Shown here: piece after piece, positions 1 through 7,868 of the stretch
Numbering within the stretch: position 1 is the stretch's first letter
Layout of the letters: each line of letters starts with the position of its first letter
Source: Collinsella sp. BG-O-102
GTDB lineage: Bacteria; Actinomycetota; Coriobacteriia; Coriobacteriales; Coriobacteriaceae
Assembly (NCBI RefSeq): GCF_023656745.1
Contig: NZ_JAMOKO010000010.1
Span: forward strand, 35,731-99,730
Direction of reading: 5' to 3'
Length of the DNA: 64,000 nucleotides
Made by a program: the position numbers and the translations under genes
The notes under the pieces: model-generated
Seen by the model: the letters and a program-made list of their open reading frames with translations, nothing else
Told to the model about the DNA's origin: nothing
Databases searched by the model: none

Positions 1-269
1 TCCTCAGCGGCGTCGGCCTTGTCGCCCGAGATGCCCAAGTTCACGTTGACCTTGGTGGACAGGCCCTCGCCGACGCCAAAGGCACGCATGCCCTTTTTGA
101 TATGCACGATGTTGGCGGGGATGGCGATGCGGCCGTCGGCCACGCGTTCGCGAATGTACTCGGGGTCGCGATGCTCGCGCTCGGCGACCTCCTTCATCTG
201 CGGTGTGATCTGCCCGGCACGGGCGAAGTCGATTTGCGTGACGAGCTTGGGCTCGGTCTGTGTGCTCAT
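1..269 (-). CDS. thiC: Phosphomethylpyrimidine synthase ThiC, N-terminal part (runs off the window)
   Basis: Only the first 89 complete codons are inside the window; the gene continues to the left of base 1. ThiC is the radical-SAM enzyme that converts aminoimidazole ribotide to the hydroxymethylpyrimidine phosphate of thiamine. The visible N-terminus shows the family's features: TQIDFARAGQITPQM, then a REH.DPEYIRERVADGRIAIPAN stretch, then GEGLSTKVNVNLGIS near residue 80. The catalytic core and the iron-sulfur Cys motif are outside the window. The ATG at 269 is preceded by a TPP riboswitch, which fits thiamine-repressed expression. Recognition is from family knowledge; the start is well supported. 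Confidence 0.9.
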   Translation of the reverse strand, partial: MSTQTEPKLVTQIDFARAGQITPQMKEVAEREHRDPEYIRERVADGRIAIPANIVHIKKGMRAFGVGEGLSTKVNVNLGISGDKADAAE

Positions 270-277
270 TGGCACGG

Positions 278-370
278 CTCCCTTCGTTGGCATTACCCAT
301 ATCAGGTTTGCGGGTCAGGGCGGGCGCGCCCAGTCTCAGCCTGCCGTCTTGTCCTGCAAGCTCCCCGTTA
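278..370 (-). promoter_or_regulatory. TPP (THI-box) riboswitch controlling thiC
   Basis: Read on the minus strand, this leader has the conserved blocks of the thiamine pyrophosphate aptamer in order: ACGGGGAGC, GGCTGAGA, a GC-rich variable arm, GACCC, AACCTGAT, GGGTAATGCC and GAAGGGAG. It ends about 9 nt before the thiC start codon, so it probably sequesters the ribosome binding site when TPP is bound. No separate terminator is visible between aptamer and ATG, which favours translational control (inference). Confidence 0.93.
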
Positions 371-439
371 TGTCATGGGCTCAAGTATAGCCTGAATGGG
401 TACGATTGGCCTAACAAGCGTGCCCGTGGGGAGGCGAAC

Positions 440-961
440 ATGGAAGACAAGCATCTATATCGAGAGACACAATGGGATGTATCGGCCGAGGAAAGCCGTG
501 CGCACCATGGCCTTGTCGCGATTGGTTTTGCGGTGCTTGCCGTGTTGGTGATTGCCTTTTGTATTTGGACGTTCGGCGGTCGCGGCGGCGCTGCATGGGA
601 GTTCGAGGCTGATGACAGCCTACCGATTATGACGGTGAGGAGTACTGGCGGTAATGCCAATACGCTCGCCGTTCCGGGCGATTATTGGTACCCGCGCGAT
701 GAGTTTGTGCAGTTGCAACTGAGTGGTGGGTCCATTCCAGGTGAAGAAATCGAATGCGTGACGTTTGACGCGGCGCTCAAAACGCTCACGGTGAAGCTCA
801 AAGATCAAGGAGATGCGCCCACGACCATGGATATCGCCCTGACGGAATGGCGTCTGGAACCTCCGTCGGGCGTTGCGGTATCCGACGTAGGGCACGTTAA
901 GATTACCTACCAAGATGGCTCGACGAGCGAGATTGCAAAGGCCGATGGCTTGGCGGAGTAA
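440..961 (+). CDS. Hypothetical membrane-anchored protein, 173 aa
   Basis: I do not recognise this protein. It has a short charged N-terminus (about residues 1-24), one strong hydrophobic segment (about 25-47, GLVAIGFAVLAVLVIAFCIW) and then a roughly 125-residue polar domain with no cysteine-rich or catalytic motif I can name. The topology suggests a single-pass anchor with an extracytoplasmic beta-rich domain. The ATG at 440 was chosen because GGGGAGG sits 6-7 nt upstream; in-frame starts further left have no such site and would run into the thiC riboswitch. It is divergent from thiC and convergent with yaaA. Confidence 0.7.
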   Translation: MEDKHLYRETQWDVSAEESRAHHGLVAIGFAVLAVLVIAFCIWTFGGRGGAAWEFEADDSLPIMTVRSTGGNANTLAVPGDYWYPRDEFVQLQLSGGSIPGEEIECVTFDAALKTLTVKLKDQGDAPTTMDIALTEWRLEPPSGVAVSDVGHVKITYQDGSTSEIAKADGLAE

Positions 962-984
962 TGGGGTGTTTGGAAACGGCGGGC

Positions 985-1794
985 CTATTGTGCCTGCGCG
1001 TTCATGAAAACCAGGGTGTTTTTGTCTGAAAGCTCGGGGATGTGCCGATAGCCGATGTTGAATGCGGTAAGTTCGCTTGCATCCTCGAGCTTGTTTTCTG
1101 CCATCCACCGCACCATGGAGCCGCGCGCCTTTTTGCTGGCGGTCGACCGTTGGATGGGCTTCCCGTTGCGGATACCCTCGCCAAAGAGGCACGTGACGGC
1201 TGTGGCGTCGCCCGCGAGGTGGGGCAGAACGGCTTTGGCATACTCTACGCTGGCGAGGTTGACGATTGTGGTGTTTGAACCTGCCGGGGCGATAATCCGC
1301 GCGAGCTTGTCGCTCCAAAACGCGTAGAGGTCTCGGGCATCGTCAACGGCGAGCTTCGCACCCATCTCCAGCCGATACGGTTCGACGGCATGAAAGGGGC
1401 GTACGCATCCGTAAAGGCCCGAGAGGATCCACAGATGGTCTTGCAGCCATGCGAGCTGCGCGGCATCCATCACCTCGGGGGCCATGCTCTGGTATTGAAT
1501 GCCGTGATAGGACATGACGGCAGGGGAGAGGTGACGGGCGAGTGCGGGATTGTCGAGATCGCCGCTTTTCAGGATGGGCCCGAACTCATGCAGGGTGTTG
1601 AGGCAAGGCCCCAGCAGTTTGTCACTCACGTTCCATAGCGCCTGCAGGCCGCCGCTGCCTTCATTTCGCTCAATATCTAGCAACGCGCGATGCAGTCGAG
1701 CCGTCTCGCGCGCAAAGGGCGGAATGCCCAGGACTTCAAAAGCATCTTGGGCCGAGCGCATCTGCTTGGCGGGCGAAATGATGACCTGCAGCAT
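985..1794 (-). CDS. yaaA: Peroxide stress protein YaaA (UPF0246 family), 269 aa
   Basis: The N-terminus MLQVIISPAKQM and the later blocks WILSGLYGCVRPF, EPYRLEMG and SVEYAKAV are typical of the YaaA/DUF328 family. In E. coli YaaA lowers free iron and limits oxidative DNA damage during peroxide stress; the biochemical activity remains poorly defined. The ATG at 1794 has GAGGAGAG just upstream on the minus strand; an upstream extension in the same frame would read through the palindromic repeat at 1818-1884 and is rejected. The length is close to the family norm of about 255-260 aa. Confidence 0.88.
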   Translation of the reverse strand: MLQVIISPAKQMRSAQDAFEVLGIPPFARETARLHRALLDIERNEGSGGLQALWNVSDKLLGPCLNTLHEFGPILKSGDLDNPALARHLSPAVMSYHGIQYQSMAPEVMDAAQLAWLQDHLWILSGLYGCVRPFHAVEPYRLEMGAKLAVDDARDLYAFWSDKLARIIAPAGSNTTIVNLASVEYAKAVLPHLAGDATAVTCLFGEGIRNGKPIQRSTASKKARGSMVRWMAENKLEDASELTAFNIGYRHIPELSDKNTLVFMNAQAQ

Positions 1795-1817
1795 GGACTC
1801 TCCTCTGTCAAAAAGGA

Positions 1818-1884
1818 AGTTGCGGTGGAATACGGTCTGTTTTGGCCGTTTATAGGCCAGTTTAGTCCGTATTTCACCGCAACT
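1818..1884. repeat. Palindromic repeat family 'AGTTGCGG', copy 1 of 5
   Basis: Inverted repeat with outer arms AGTTGCGGTGGAATACGG and CCGTATTTCACCGCAACT around an AT-rich centre with its own small inverted repeat. It lies between the yaaA start and the stop codon of the aminopeptidase gene. The arms are imperfect, with two or three mismatches. Four relatives occur in this window at 22571, 39669, 40950 and 63460. Confidence 0.9.
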
Positions 1885-1898
1885 GATGAAGGGGCTGG

Positions 1899-3296
1899 TT
1901 AGGCGCGCTCGAGGAAGGCCTTGTAACCGCGATATGCCTCGTAGATGTCGGCCTTGTTGGCGACCTCCCACAGGGCGTGCATGGACAGGACGGCAACGCC
2001 GGAGTCGATGACGTTCATGCCGTACTTGGCCATGATGTAGGCGATGGTGCCGCCGCCACCAGCGTTGACGCGGCCGAGCTCGCAGGTCTGGAAGTCCACG
2101 CCGGCCTCGTCCATGATGTCGCGGACGAGGGCCACATACTCGGCGTCGGCGTCGTTAGAGCCGCCCTTGCCGCGGCTGCCCGTGTACTTGTTAAAGCACA
2201 GGCCGCGACCCATGAAGGCGGCGTTCTTGGTCTCGAACTTGCCGGCATAGCCCGGGTCGAAGCCGGCGGACACGTCGGAGGAGAGCATACGGCTGCGGGC
2301 GAGCGCGCGGCGCAGAGCCAGCGGGCTGTCCTCGCCGGCGAGCATCATGATCTCGGCGACGGTGTTCTCGAAGAAGTGACTCGTCATGCCGGTGGCACCC
2401 ACGGAACCGATCTCCTCCTTGTCGACGATGAGCGTGATGCTCGTGCGCTCCACGTTGGTGACGTTGATCTGGGCGAGCATGGAGGGGTAGGCACAGACGC
2501 GGTCGTCATGGCCATAGCCCAGAATCATGGAGCGGTCGAGGCCCATGTCGCGGGCGGGGCCGGCGGGCACGACCTCGATCTCGGCGGAGAGGAAGTCCTC
2601 CTCCTCGACGTCGTACTGCTCCTTAAGGATGTCCAGGAACATCTGCTTGACGGGCTCCTTGGGGGCGTCCTTGTCGTCCTCGTCAAACTTGACGGGGCGG
2701 CCGCCCACGATCACGTCGAGAATCTCGGCATCGACGGCGTCCTTGGCAGGCTTGGACATCTGCTCGCTCGAGAGGTGGATCAGCAGGTCGGAGATGGTAA
2801 AGACCGGGTCGTCCGCCTTGTCGCCGATATTGATGTCGACGGTGGTACCGTCCTTTTTGCAGATGACGCCCACGAGTGCGAGCGGGGAGGCCACCCAGTG
2901 GTAGCTCTTGACGCCACCGTAGTAGTGCGTGTCGAGATAGGCCATGTCGCCGGCCTCGAAGGCGGGGTTCTGCTTAAGGTCTAGGCGCGGCGAGTCCACG
3001 TGGGCGCCCAGGATGTTAAAGCCCTGCTCGAGCGGGGCGTTGCCCAGGTTGACGAGCATGAGGTCCTTGCCGTGATTGGCGGCGTACACCTTGTCGCCTG
3101 CCTTGAGCTCGCGGCCTTCGGCGATCACGGTCTCCAGGTCGACGTATCCCGCCTCCTTGGCCATCTTGATGCCGGTCTTGACGCACAGGCGCTCGGTCTT
3201 GTTCTCGCTCAAAAACTGCTTATAGCCGCGGCAAAGCTCCTCGAGCTCCTCGACTTGCTGTGGCGTGTACTTTTTCCATGCGCAGGGACGCTCCAT
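1899..3296 (-). CDS. M18-family aminopeptidase (aspartyl aminopeptidase type), 465 aa
   Basis: Cytoplasmic zinc exopeptidase that removes N-terminal residues, with acidic residues preferred in characterised members. Family hallmarks are visible: GAHVDSPRLDLKQNP near residue 93 (metal His), HYYGG near 115, VDKEEIGSVGATGM near 290 (catalytic Glu pair) and a C-terminal DSGVAVLSMHALWEV block with a metal-ligand His. The length fits the bacterial M18 family. The start at 3296 has AAAGGAG 9 nt upstream; longer in-frame starts reach into the divergent polA gene. Its 3' end is separated from yaaA only by palindromic repeat copy 1. Confidence 0.9.
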   Translation of the reverse strand: MERPCAWKKYTPQQVEELEELCRGYKQFLSENKTERLCVKTGIKMAKEAGYVDLETVIAEGRELKAGDKVYAANHGKDLMLVNLGNAPLEQGFNILGAHVDSPRLDLKQNPAFEAGDMAYLDTHYYGGVKSYHWVASPLALVGVICKKDGTTVDINIGDKADDPVFTISDLLIHLSSEQMSKPAKDAVDAEILDVIVGGRPVKFDEDDKDAPKEPVKQMFLDILKEQYDVEEEDFLSAEIEVVPAGPARDMGLDRSMILGYGHDDRVCAYPSMLAQINVTNVERTSITLIVDKEEIGSVGATGMTSHFFENTVAEIMMLAGEDSPLALRRALARSRMLSSDVSAGFDPGYAGKFETKNAAFMGRGLCFNKYTGSRGKGGSNDADAEYVALVRDIMDEAGVDFQTCELGRVNAGGGGTIAYIMAKYGMNVIDSGVAVLSMHALWEVANKADIYEAYRGYKAFLERA

Positions 3297-3462
3297 GACG
3301 CAGGCTCCTTTCGGATCGATCGTGCTGGTTGATGTACCGTGAGCCATCGTATCACGCGCGGGCTCACGGTGGCGGGGGAGCTTGATGTGAGGTGGCCGCG
3401 GGGTGGGGAGCGTGTAAACTGGAGTGAGCAAACCGTGCCCAGCCCAAAGCGAGGTATTTAAT

Positions 3463-6210
3463 ATGTCTGACAAGCGCCGCACTTTTGCCGTTATCGACGG
3501 CAACTCGCTCATGCACCGCGCCTTTCACGCCGTGCCGCCGACCATGAACGCGCCGGACGGTCGCCCCACCAACGCGATCTTTGGCTTTCTGAACATGTTT
3601 CTTAAGATGATTGATGCCTTTAACCCCGACGGTGTGGTCGTGGCGTTTGACAAGGGTAAGCCGCGCGTGCGCATGGAGATGCTGCCGCAGTATAAGGCGC
3701 AACGCCCGCCCATGGACCCCGATCTGCATGCGCAGTTTCCGATGATTAAGGAGCTGCTCACCGCGCTCAACGTGCCGATTCTGCAGTCCGAGGGCTGGGA
3801 AGGCGACGATATCCTGGGAACCATGGCGCGCCTGGGCGAGCAGGCCGGCTGCGACATGCTACTGGTGACCGGCGACCGCGACATGTATCAACTCGTGACC
3901 GAGCACGTCAACGTGGTCTCGACCCGCAAGGGCCTGTCTGACGTGGCGATCATGACGCCCGAGAGCGTGGACGACCTGTATCACGGCATTACGCCGGCGC
4001 TCGTGCCCGATTTTTACGGTCTAAAGGGCGATACGTCCGACAACATCCCCGGTGTACCGGGCATCGGTCCCAAAAAGGCGAGTGCGCTCATTGCGAAGTA
4101 CGGTAGCCTGGACGAAGTCATCGCGCATGCCGACGAGGTCAAGGGCAAGATGGGCGAGAACCTGCGTGCACACATCGATGACGCACTACTGAGCCGCAAG
4201 GTTGCGACAATTCGCACCGATGCGCCCGTCGAGCTCGACTTTGAGGCGACGTCCTTCCCGGCGTTTTCTGCCGATGAGGTTTCCGCGGCGCTGGGTACGC
4301 TTGGTATCACCGCCATGCAGAACCGTTTCTTGGCGCTGATCGGCGGCGAGGGCGGGGCTGCTGCCTCCAGTGTGTTTGAGATACCTGCTATGGTTCGCGC
4401 AGCCGCCGGCGATGCTGACGCGCTTGGTGCCGTTGCGGCTGAGGTCTCCCGCGCGATTGATGCCGGCGAGTGGGTCGCCGCCGTGGTGGATGACGACAAG
4501 GAAGAGGGCGCGCTCTTTGGACTGACGCGCACGCTGTGGCTGGCGACGTCCAAGGGCCTGTTCGCGCTCGAGGAGGGCGACAGCTGCGCGGCGGCTGAGG
4601 TTGAGGGCTTCAACTTCGTCCACGGCGTGATTGCTGGCGTGCTCGCGCGTCTGTTTATGGAGGGTCGCGTGGCGAGCCCGGATATGAAGGTGCTGCTGCA
4701 CGAGCTTTCGCCCATCGATTCTTCTGAGCCCGAGCTCATGGATCCGCTCGCTGCCGATTCCACGCGTATCTTCGATACCGTTGTCGCTGCCTATCTGCTG
4801 GATTCCGATCGCTCCGAGTTCGATGAGGCATATCTGGCCGATACGTATCTGCAGATGGTGCTGCCTGCGGCGCGCGGTGCAGGGGGTGCCGGTGAGGACG
4901 CTCCGGCGCCCGCCGCTCGCACGGCGGCCTTGACGCTGGCGCTGGTCGCACCGCTGCGCGACCGCATGGCCCGCGAGAACGCCGCCAACGTGTTCGATGG
5001 CATCGAGATGCCGCTCGTGCCGGTGCTTGCCAAGATGGAGCGCGCGGGCATGCTCGTGGACCCCGATCGCCTGCGCAGTCTGTCCGAGGGCCTGGCGACC
5101 CAGATTACCGAGGTTGAGCGCAGTATTCGCGACCTTGCCGGTGACGAGACCTTTAACATCGGCAGCCCCATGCAACTTTCGCATGTGCTCTTTGATGTGA
5201 TGGGCCTTCCGACCAAGGGTCTCAAAAAGACCAAGCGCGGTTACTATTCGACCAATGCCAAGGTACTGAGTGATCTTGCCCGTGACCACGAGATTGTTCG
5301 TTTGATCTTAGACTGGCGCGAGAAGTCCAAGATCAAGTCAACCTATCTGGACACGTTGGGCCCGCTGCGCCGCGGTGACGGTCGTGTGCACACCACGTAC
5401 AACCAGACCATCACCGCGACGGGGCGTCTGTCTTCGAGCGACCCTAATCTGCAAAACATTCCGACGCGCTCGGAGCTGGGGCGTACCGTCAAGACGGCGT
5501 TTTCGGCAGGCGAGGGAAGCGTCTTTTTGGCGGTGGACTACTCGCAGATCGAGCTGCGTCTGCTGGCACATCTCTCGGGTGACGAGCACTTGGTGCGCGC
5601 CTTTAACGAGGGCGAGGACTTCCATGCCGAGACGGCGGCGCGCGTGTTTGGTGTGCCGGTGTCCGAGGTAACGCCCGACCTGCGCAGTCGCGCCAAGGCC
5701 GTGAACTTTGGCATCGTGTATGGCCAGCAGGCCTACGGCCTGTCGCAGTCGCTGCATATCTCGATGGCCGAGGCGCGCGACATGATCGACCGCTACTACG
5801 AGGCCTACCCGGGCGTGCGTACGTTCCTCGACAACGTGGTGGCACGCGCCAAGCAGACGGGCTACGCCGAGACCATGTACGGCCGCCGTCGTCATATTCC
5901 GGAGCTCAAGGCCAAAAACCCGCAACTCCGCGGCTTTGGCGAGCGCACGGCCATGAACCATCCCATGCAGGGCACCGCAGCAGACATCATCAAGATCGCC
6001 ATGGTCCGCGTAAGTCGTCGCCTGGAAGAAGAAGGCTTTGCCGCCCACATGATCTTGCAGGTACACGACGAACTGGACTTTGAGTGCCCCGTCGACGAAG
6101 TCGAGCGCCTAACCACCATGGTCCGCGACGTCATGGAACACGTAGTAGACCTCCGCGTCCCCCTAATCGCCGAAGCCAGCACCGGCATAACCTGGGCCGA
6201 CGCCAAATAG
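3463..6210 (+). CDS. polA: DNA polymerase I, 915 aa; 3'-5' exonuclease site apparently lost
   Basis: Repair and Okazaki-processing polymerase. Residues about 1-290 are the 5'-3' flap nuclease domain (DGNSLMHRAFHA, EGWEGDDILGT, VTGDRDMYQLV, GIGPKKASALI). Residues about 310-530 correspond to the 3'-5' exonuclease domain, but the DxE motif expected near its start is not present; the region reads VAAVVDDDKEEGALFG, so proofreading is probably absent as in Taq-type enzymes (inference). The polymerase domain is intact: motif A VDYSQIELRLL near residue 690, motif B RAKAVNFGIVYG near 743 and motif C QVHDELDFE near 867. ATG 3463 was chosen for the conserved KRRTFAVIDGNSL start. Divergent from the aminopeptidase gene. 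Confidence 0.97.
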   Translation: MSDKRRTFAVIDGNSLMHRAFHAVPPTMNAPDGRPTNAIFGFLNMFLKMIDAFNPDGVVVAFDKGKPRVRMEMLPQYKAQRPPMDPDLHAQFPMIKELLTALNVPILQSEGWEGDDILGTMARLGEQAGCDMLLVTGDRDMYQLVTEHVNVVSTRKGLSDVAIMTPESVDDLYHGITPALVPDFYGLKGDTSDNIPGVPGIGPKKASALIAKYGSLDEVIAHADEVKGKMGENLRAHIDDALLSRKVATIRTDAPVELDFEATSFPAFSADEVSAALGTLGITAMQNRFLALIGGEGGAAASSVFEIPAMVRAAAGDADALGAVAAEVSRAIDAGEWVAAVVDDDKEEGALFGLTRTLWLATSKGLFALEEGDSCAAAEVEGFNFVHGVIAGVLARLFMEGRVASPDMKVLLHELSPIDSSEPELMDPLAADSTRIFDTVVAAYLLDSDRSEFDEAYLADTYLQMVLPAARGAGGAGEDAPAPAARTAALTLALVAPLRDRMARENAANVFDGIEMPLVPVLAKMERAGMLVDPDRLRSLSEGLATQITEVERSIRDLAGDETFNIGSPMQLSHVLFDVMGLPTKGLKKTKRGYYSTNAKVLSDLARDHEIVRLILDWREKSKIKSTYLDTLGPLRRGDGRVHTTYNQTITATGRLSSSDPNLQNIPTRSELGRTVKTAFSAGEGSVFLAVDYSQIELRLLAHLSGDEHLVRAFNEGEDFHAETAARVFGVPVSEVTPDLRSRAKAVNFGIVYGQQAYGLSQSLHISMAEARDMIDRYYEAYPGVRTFLDNVVARAKQTGYAETMYGRRRHIPELKAKNPQLRGFGERTAMNHPMQGTAADIIKIAMVRVSRRLEEEGFAAHMILQVHDELDFECPVDEVERLTTMVRDVMEHVVDLRVPLIAEASTGITWADAK

Positions 6211-6244
6211 GGAAGCGCTCACAATTCCAAAGTAACTAAAAGCA

Positions 6245-6278
6245 GAAGGGGGCTCCTTGCCAACAAGGAGCCCCCTTC
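6245..6278 (+). terminator. Hairpin terminator after polA (probably bidirectional)
   Basis: Perfect 15-bp stem GAAGGGGGCTCCTTG/CAAGGAGCCCCCTTC with a 4-nt loop, 35 nt after the polA stop. The flanks are A-rich on the left and T/A-containing on the right, so it can serve polA and the facing HAD gene. The T-tract is weak on either side. Confidence 0.8.
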
Positions 6279-6345
6279 ATTCCAAAAAATCAGCCAAAGT
6301 ATCTAGGCGCCAAGACGCCACCCAGACGGCAAGCAAGTCACCCTA

Positions 6346-6475
6346 GGACCTGGCCGGGCGAGGCGGGTAAGATTTTCGTAGATTCCGCACGAGCCGGAAA
6401 GCACTTAATGTGCTTTCCGAGCGAGCCCAGGACCTGACCGAACGAAAAACTTACCCGCCTCGCCCGGCCAGGTCC
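6346..6475. repeat. 130-bp nested inverted repeat
   Basis: The outer arms at 6346-6371 and 6450-6475 are perfect 26-bp inverted copies, beginning GGACCTGGCCGGGCGAGGCG. Between them is a second perfect hairpin, CGGAAAGCAC/GTGCTTTCCG (6395-6419), and a partial direct copy of the outer arm (GGACCTGACCGAACG at 6430). It ends 11 nt before the stop codon of the HAD gene, so it may end that transcript, but a plain terminator would not need this architecture. Confidence 0.85.
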
Positions 6476-6486
6476 GACGAGCAACG

Positions 6487-7314
6487 TTAACGAGCCGCCA
6501 GGATGGCGTCGATGAGCGTCAGTACGCCCCCGTCGTTGTTGCTCGGAATGCGCCACTTGGCGTGCGCGTTCATGTGCTCTTCGGCATTGTCCACGATAAA
6601 GCTGTGACCGACGCGCTCCAGCATGGGGATGTCGTTGTAGGTGTCGCCCACGGCGGCAGCATCGGCAATATCGATGCCCAGGTGCTCGCACAGGTGAGCG
6701 ACGCCGGCGCCCTTGTCGACGCCCAGGTTCATAAAGTCGATCCACTCGCGCCCAGCGTTGGTGACGTAGAGTTTGTCCGAGAACTCGGGGCTATAGGTCT
6801 CGCGGAAAGCGGGCTCGGCGTCGTAGCCGGGGAAGAAGACCGAAATCTTGTTGGACTCGAAATCAATGCCCTCAAAGCTGTCTACGTAGTTGATTGTGTT
6901 GTAGTAGACGCTGATCTCGTCGTGGTATTGATGGTCGCGGGCAAGCACGTAGAACTCGTCGAAGCAGCACAGGACGGGGACAGCGCGAGGATCCTCCGAG
7001 GCACGGTTCAAGACCTGCTGATACAGCTCCACGTCAATATTGCTTTTATAGATATAGCTGCCGCGATAGATCACGCAAGCTCCGTTGTCGGGACAAAAGG
7101 CGAGGCGGTTCTTGATGCCCTCGAACATCTCCTCGAGCTTGGGGGCGGGACGTCCGCTGGCGGGGCAGAATACGATGCCGGCGTCGGCGAGCTTGTCCAG
7201 GCGCTCATCAAGACCCTGGGGCAGCACACGCTCGTCGGTCAGCAGCGTCTTGTCCATATCGACGGCGAGAATCTTAATGTTGCCGATGTTGGCGTCCGAT
7301 TCGTAAGTTTGCAT
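6487..7314 (-). CDS. HAD-superfamily (Cof-type, IIB) phosphatase, 275 aa
   Basis: Soluble Mg-dependent sugar-phosphate or nucleotide phosphatase of the Cof family; the substrate cannot be inferred. Motif I is ILAVDMDKTLLT (about residues 14-25, nucleophile in DMDKT), motif II is the CPASGRP stretch near 50, and motif IV is AAVGDTYNDIPMLE near 220. The cap domain lies between motifs II and IV, as in subclass IIB. The ATG at 7314 is preceded by AAAGG at about 10 nt. It faces polA, from which it is separated by two strong inverted repeats. Confidence 0.88.
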   Translation of the reverse strand: MQTYESDANIGNIKILAVDMDKTLLTDERVLPQGLDERLDKLADAGIVFCPASGRPAPKLEEMFEGIKNRLAFCPDNGACVIYRGSYIYKSNIDVELYQQVLNRASEDPRAVPVLCCFDEFYVLARDHQYHDEISVYYNTINYVDSFEGIDFESNKISVFFPGYDAEPAFRETYSPEFSDKLYVTNAGREWIDFMNLGVDKGAGVAHLCEHLGIDIADAAAVGDTYNDIPMLERVGHSFIVDNAEEHMNAHAKWRIPSNNDGGVLTLIDAILAAR

Positions 7315-7588
7315 AAAAGCGAGCCTTTCGTTTCGAGATTGTTTCAGACGTTATAACCATCAACTCGTAGTCGAGCGTATTTTCGCAGGAACGGAGCGTG
7401 TTTGCACCACGCTTCACAAAGTAATGAAAAAACTTTTCAGAAATTTGAATTTGTCGCTTGTGCTGCGGGCACTTTAGCGTAATATAGCGACCATCGAAAA
7501 CGGAGACGGAAAAACAACCGCCTACCGAGTAAAAGGTACCGTTTACGATATTTGAATTGCGCCCGGCGATACGTGAAAGGAGAGGCAG

Positions 7589-7663
7589 ATGCAGTTCGTA
7601 AAGATCATCACCACTGCAGACAATGCCATCCGACGCCAGCGCGCAATTTCCCGACGACGATAA
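7589..7663 (+). CDS. Putative arginine-rich leader peptide of argG, 24 aa
   Basis: A short open frame with a strong ribosome site (GAAAGGAG, 6-7 nt before ATG) lies 205 nt upstream of argG. Six of its last ten residues are arginine: it ends AIRRQRAISRRR and stops at TAA 7661. The Arg codons are CGA and CGC. Directly after the stop come two possible hairpins, one of them followed by a T-rich run. This is the layout of a translation-coupled attenuator that senses charged tRNA-Arg. I have seen no direct evidence for translation; the call rests on position, ribosome site and composition. Confidence 0.65.
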   Translation: MQFVKIITTADNAIRRQRAISRRR

Positions 7664-7670
7664 CAATCGT

Positions 7671-7711
7671 CTCTGTCCGCATGGGGCGAATTGCCTCAAC
7701 AGAGTCATTTT
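7671..7711 (+). terminator. Candidate attenuator hairpin in the argG leader
   Basis: CTCTGT (7671-7676) pairs with ACAGAG (7699-7704), and inside it GGGGC pairs with GCCTC; TCATTTT follows. A competing small hairpin, GACGAT/ATCGTC, overlaps the last codons and stop of the leader peptide (about 7656-7672), so ribosome position could choose between structures. The remaining 7712-7868 stretch shows only a weak GTCGT/ACGAC pairing and the argG ribosome site. The T-tract is interrupted, so termination strength is uncertain. Confidence 0.45.
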
Positions 7712-7868
7712 GAGGTCGTTGGGTTTTAGCACGACATTGCTGCATGTTTCTAGGGCATGTATGTGCTGATTTTTGCTATTTAACCTGATATTGCACGGTA
7801 TATGACCTTGAAATGACTTGCAACTGACCGATGTTCTAACTAGCTACCAAGGGCGAAAGGAAACAGCC

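Noticed and set aside
1977..2984. 335-aa open frame on the plus strand opposite the M18 aminopeptidase
   Set aside because: It is the antisense shadow of a well-supported gene; its His/Asp/Val/Gly-rich composition has no domain signature and no ribosome site.
7274..7732. 152-aa minus-strand frame upstream of the HAD gene
   Set aside because: It overlaps the argG leader and the HAD start, lacks a ribosome site and has no recognisable domain; the leader-peptide reading explains the interval better.
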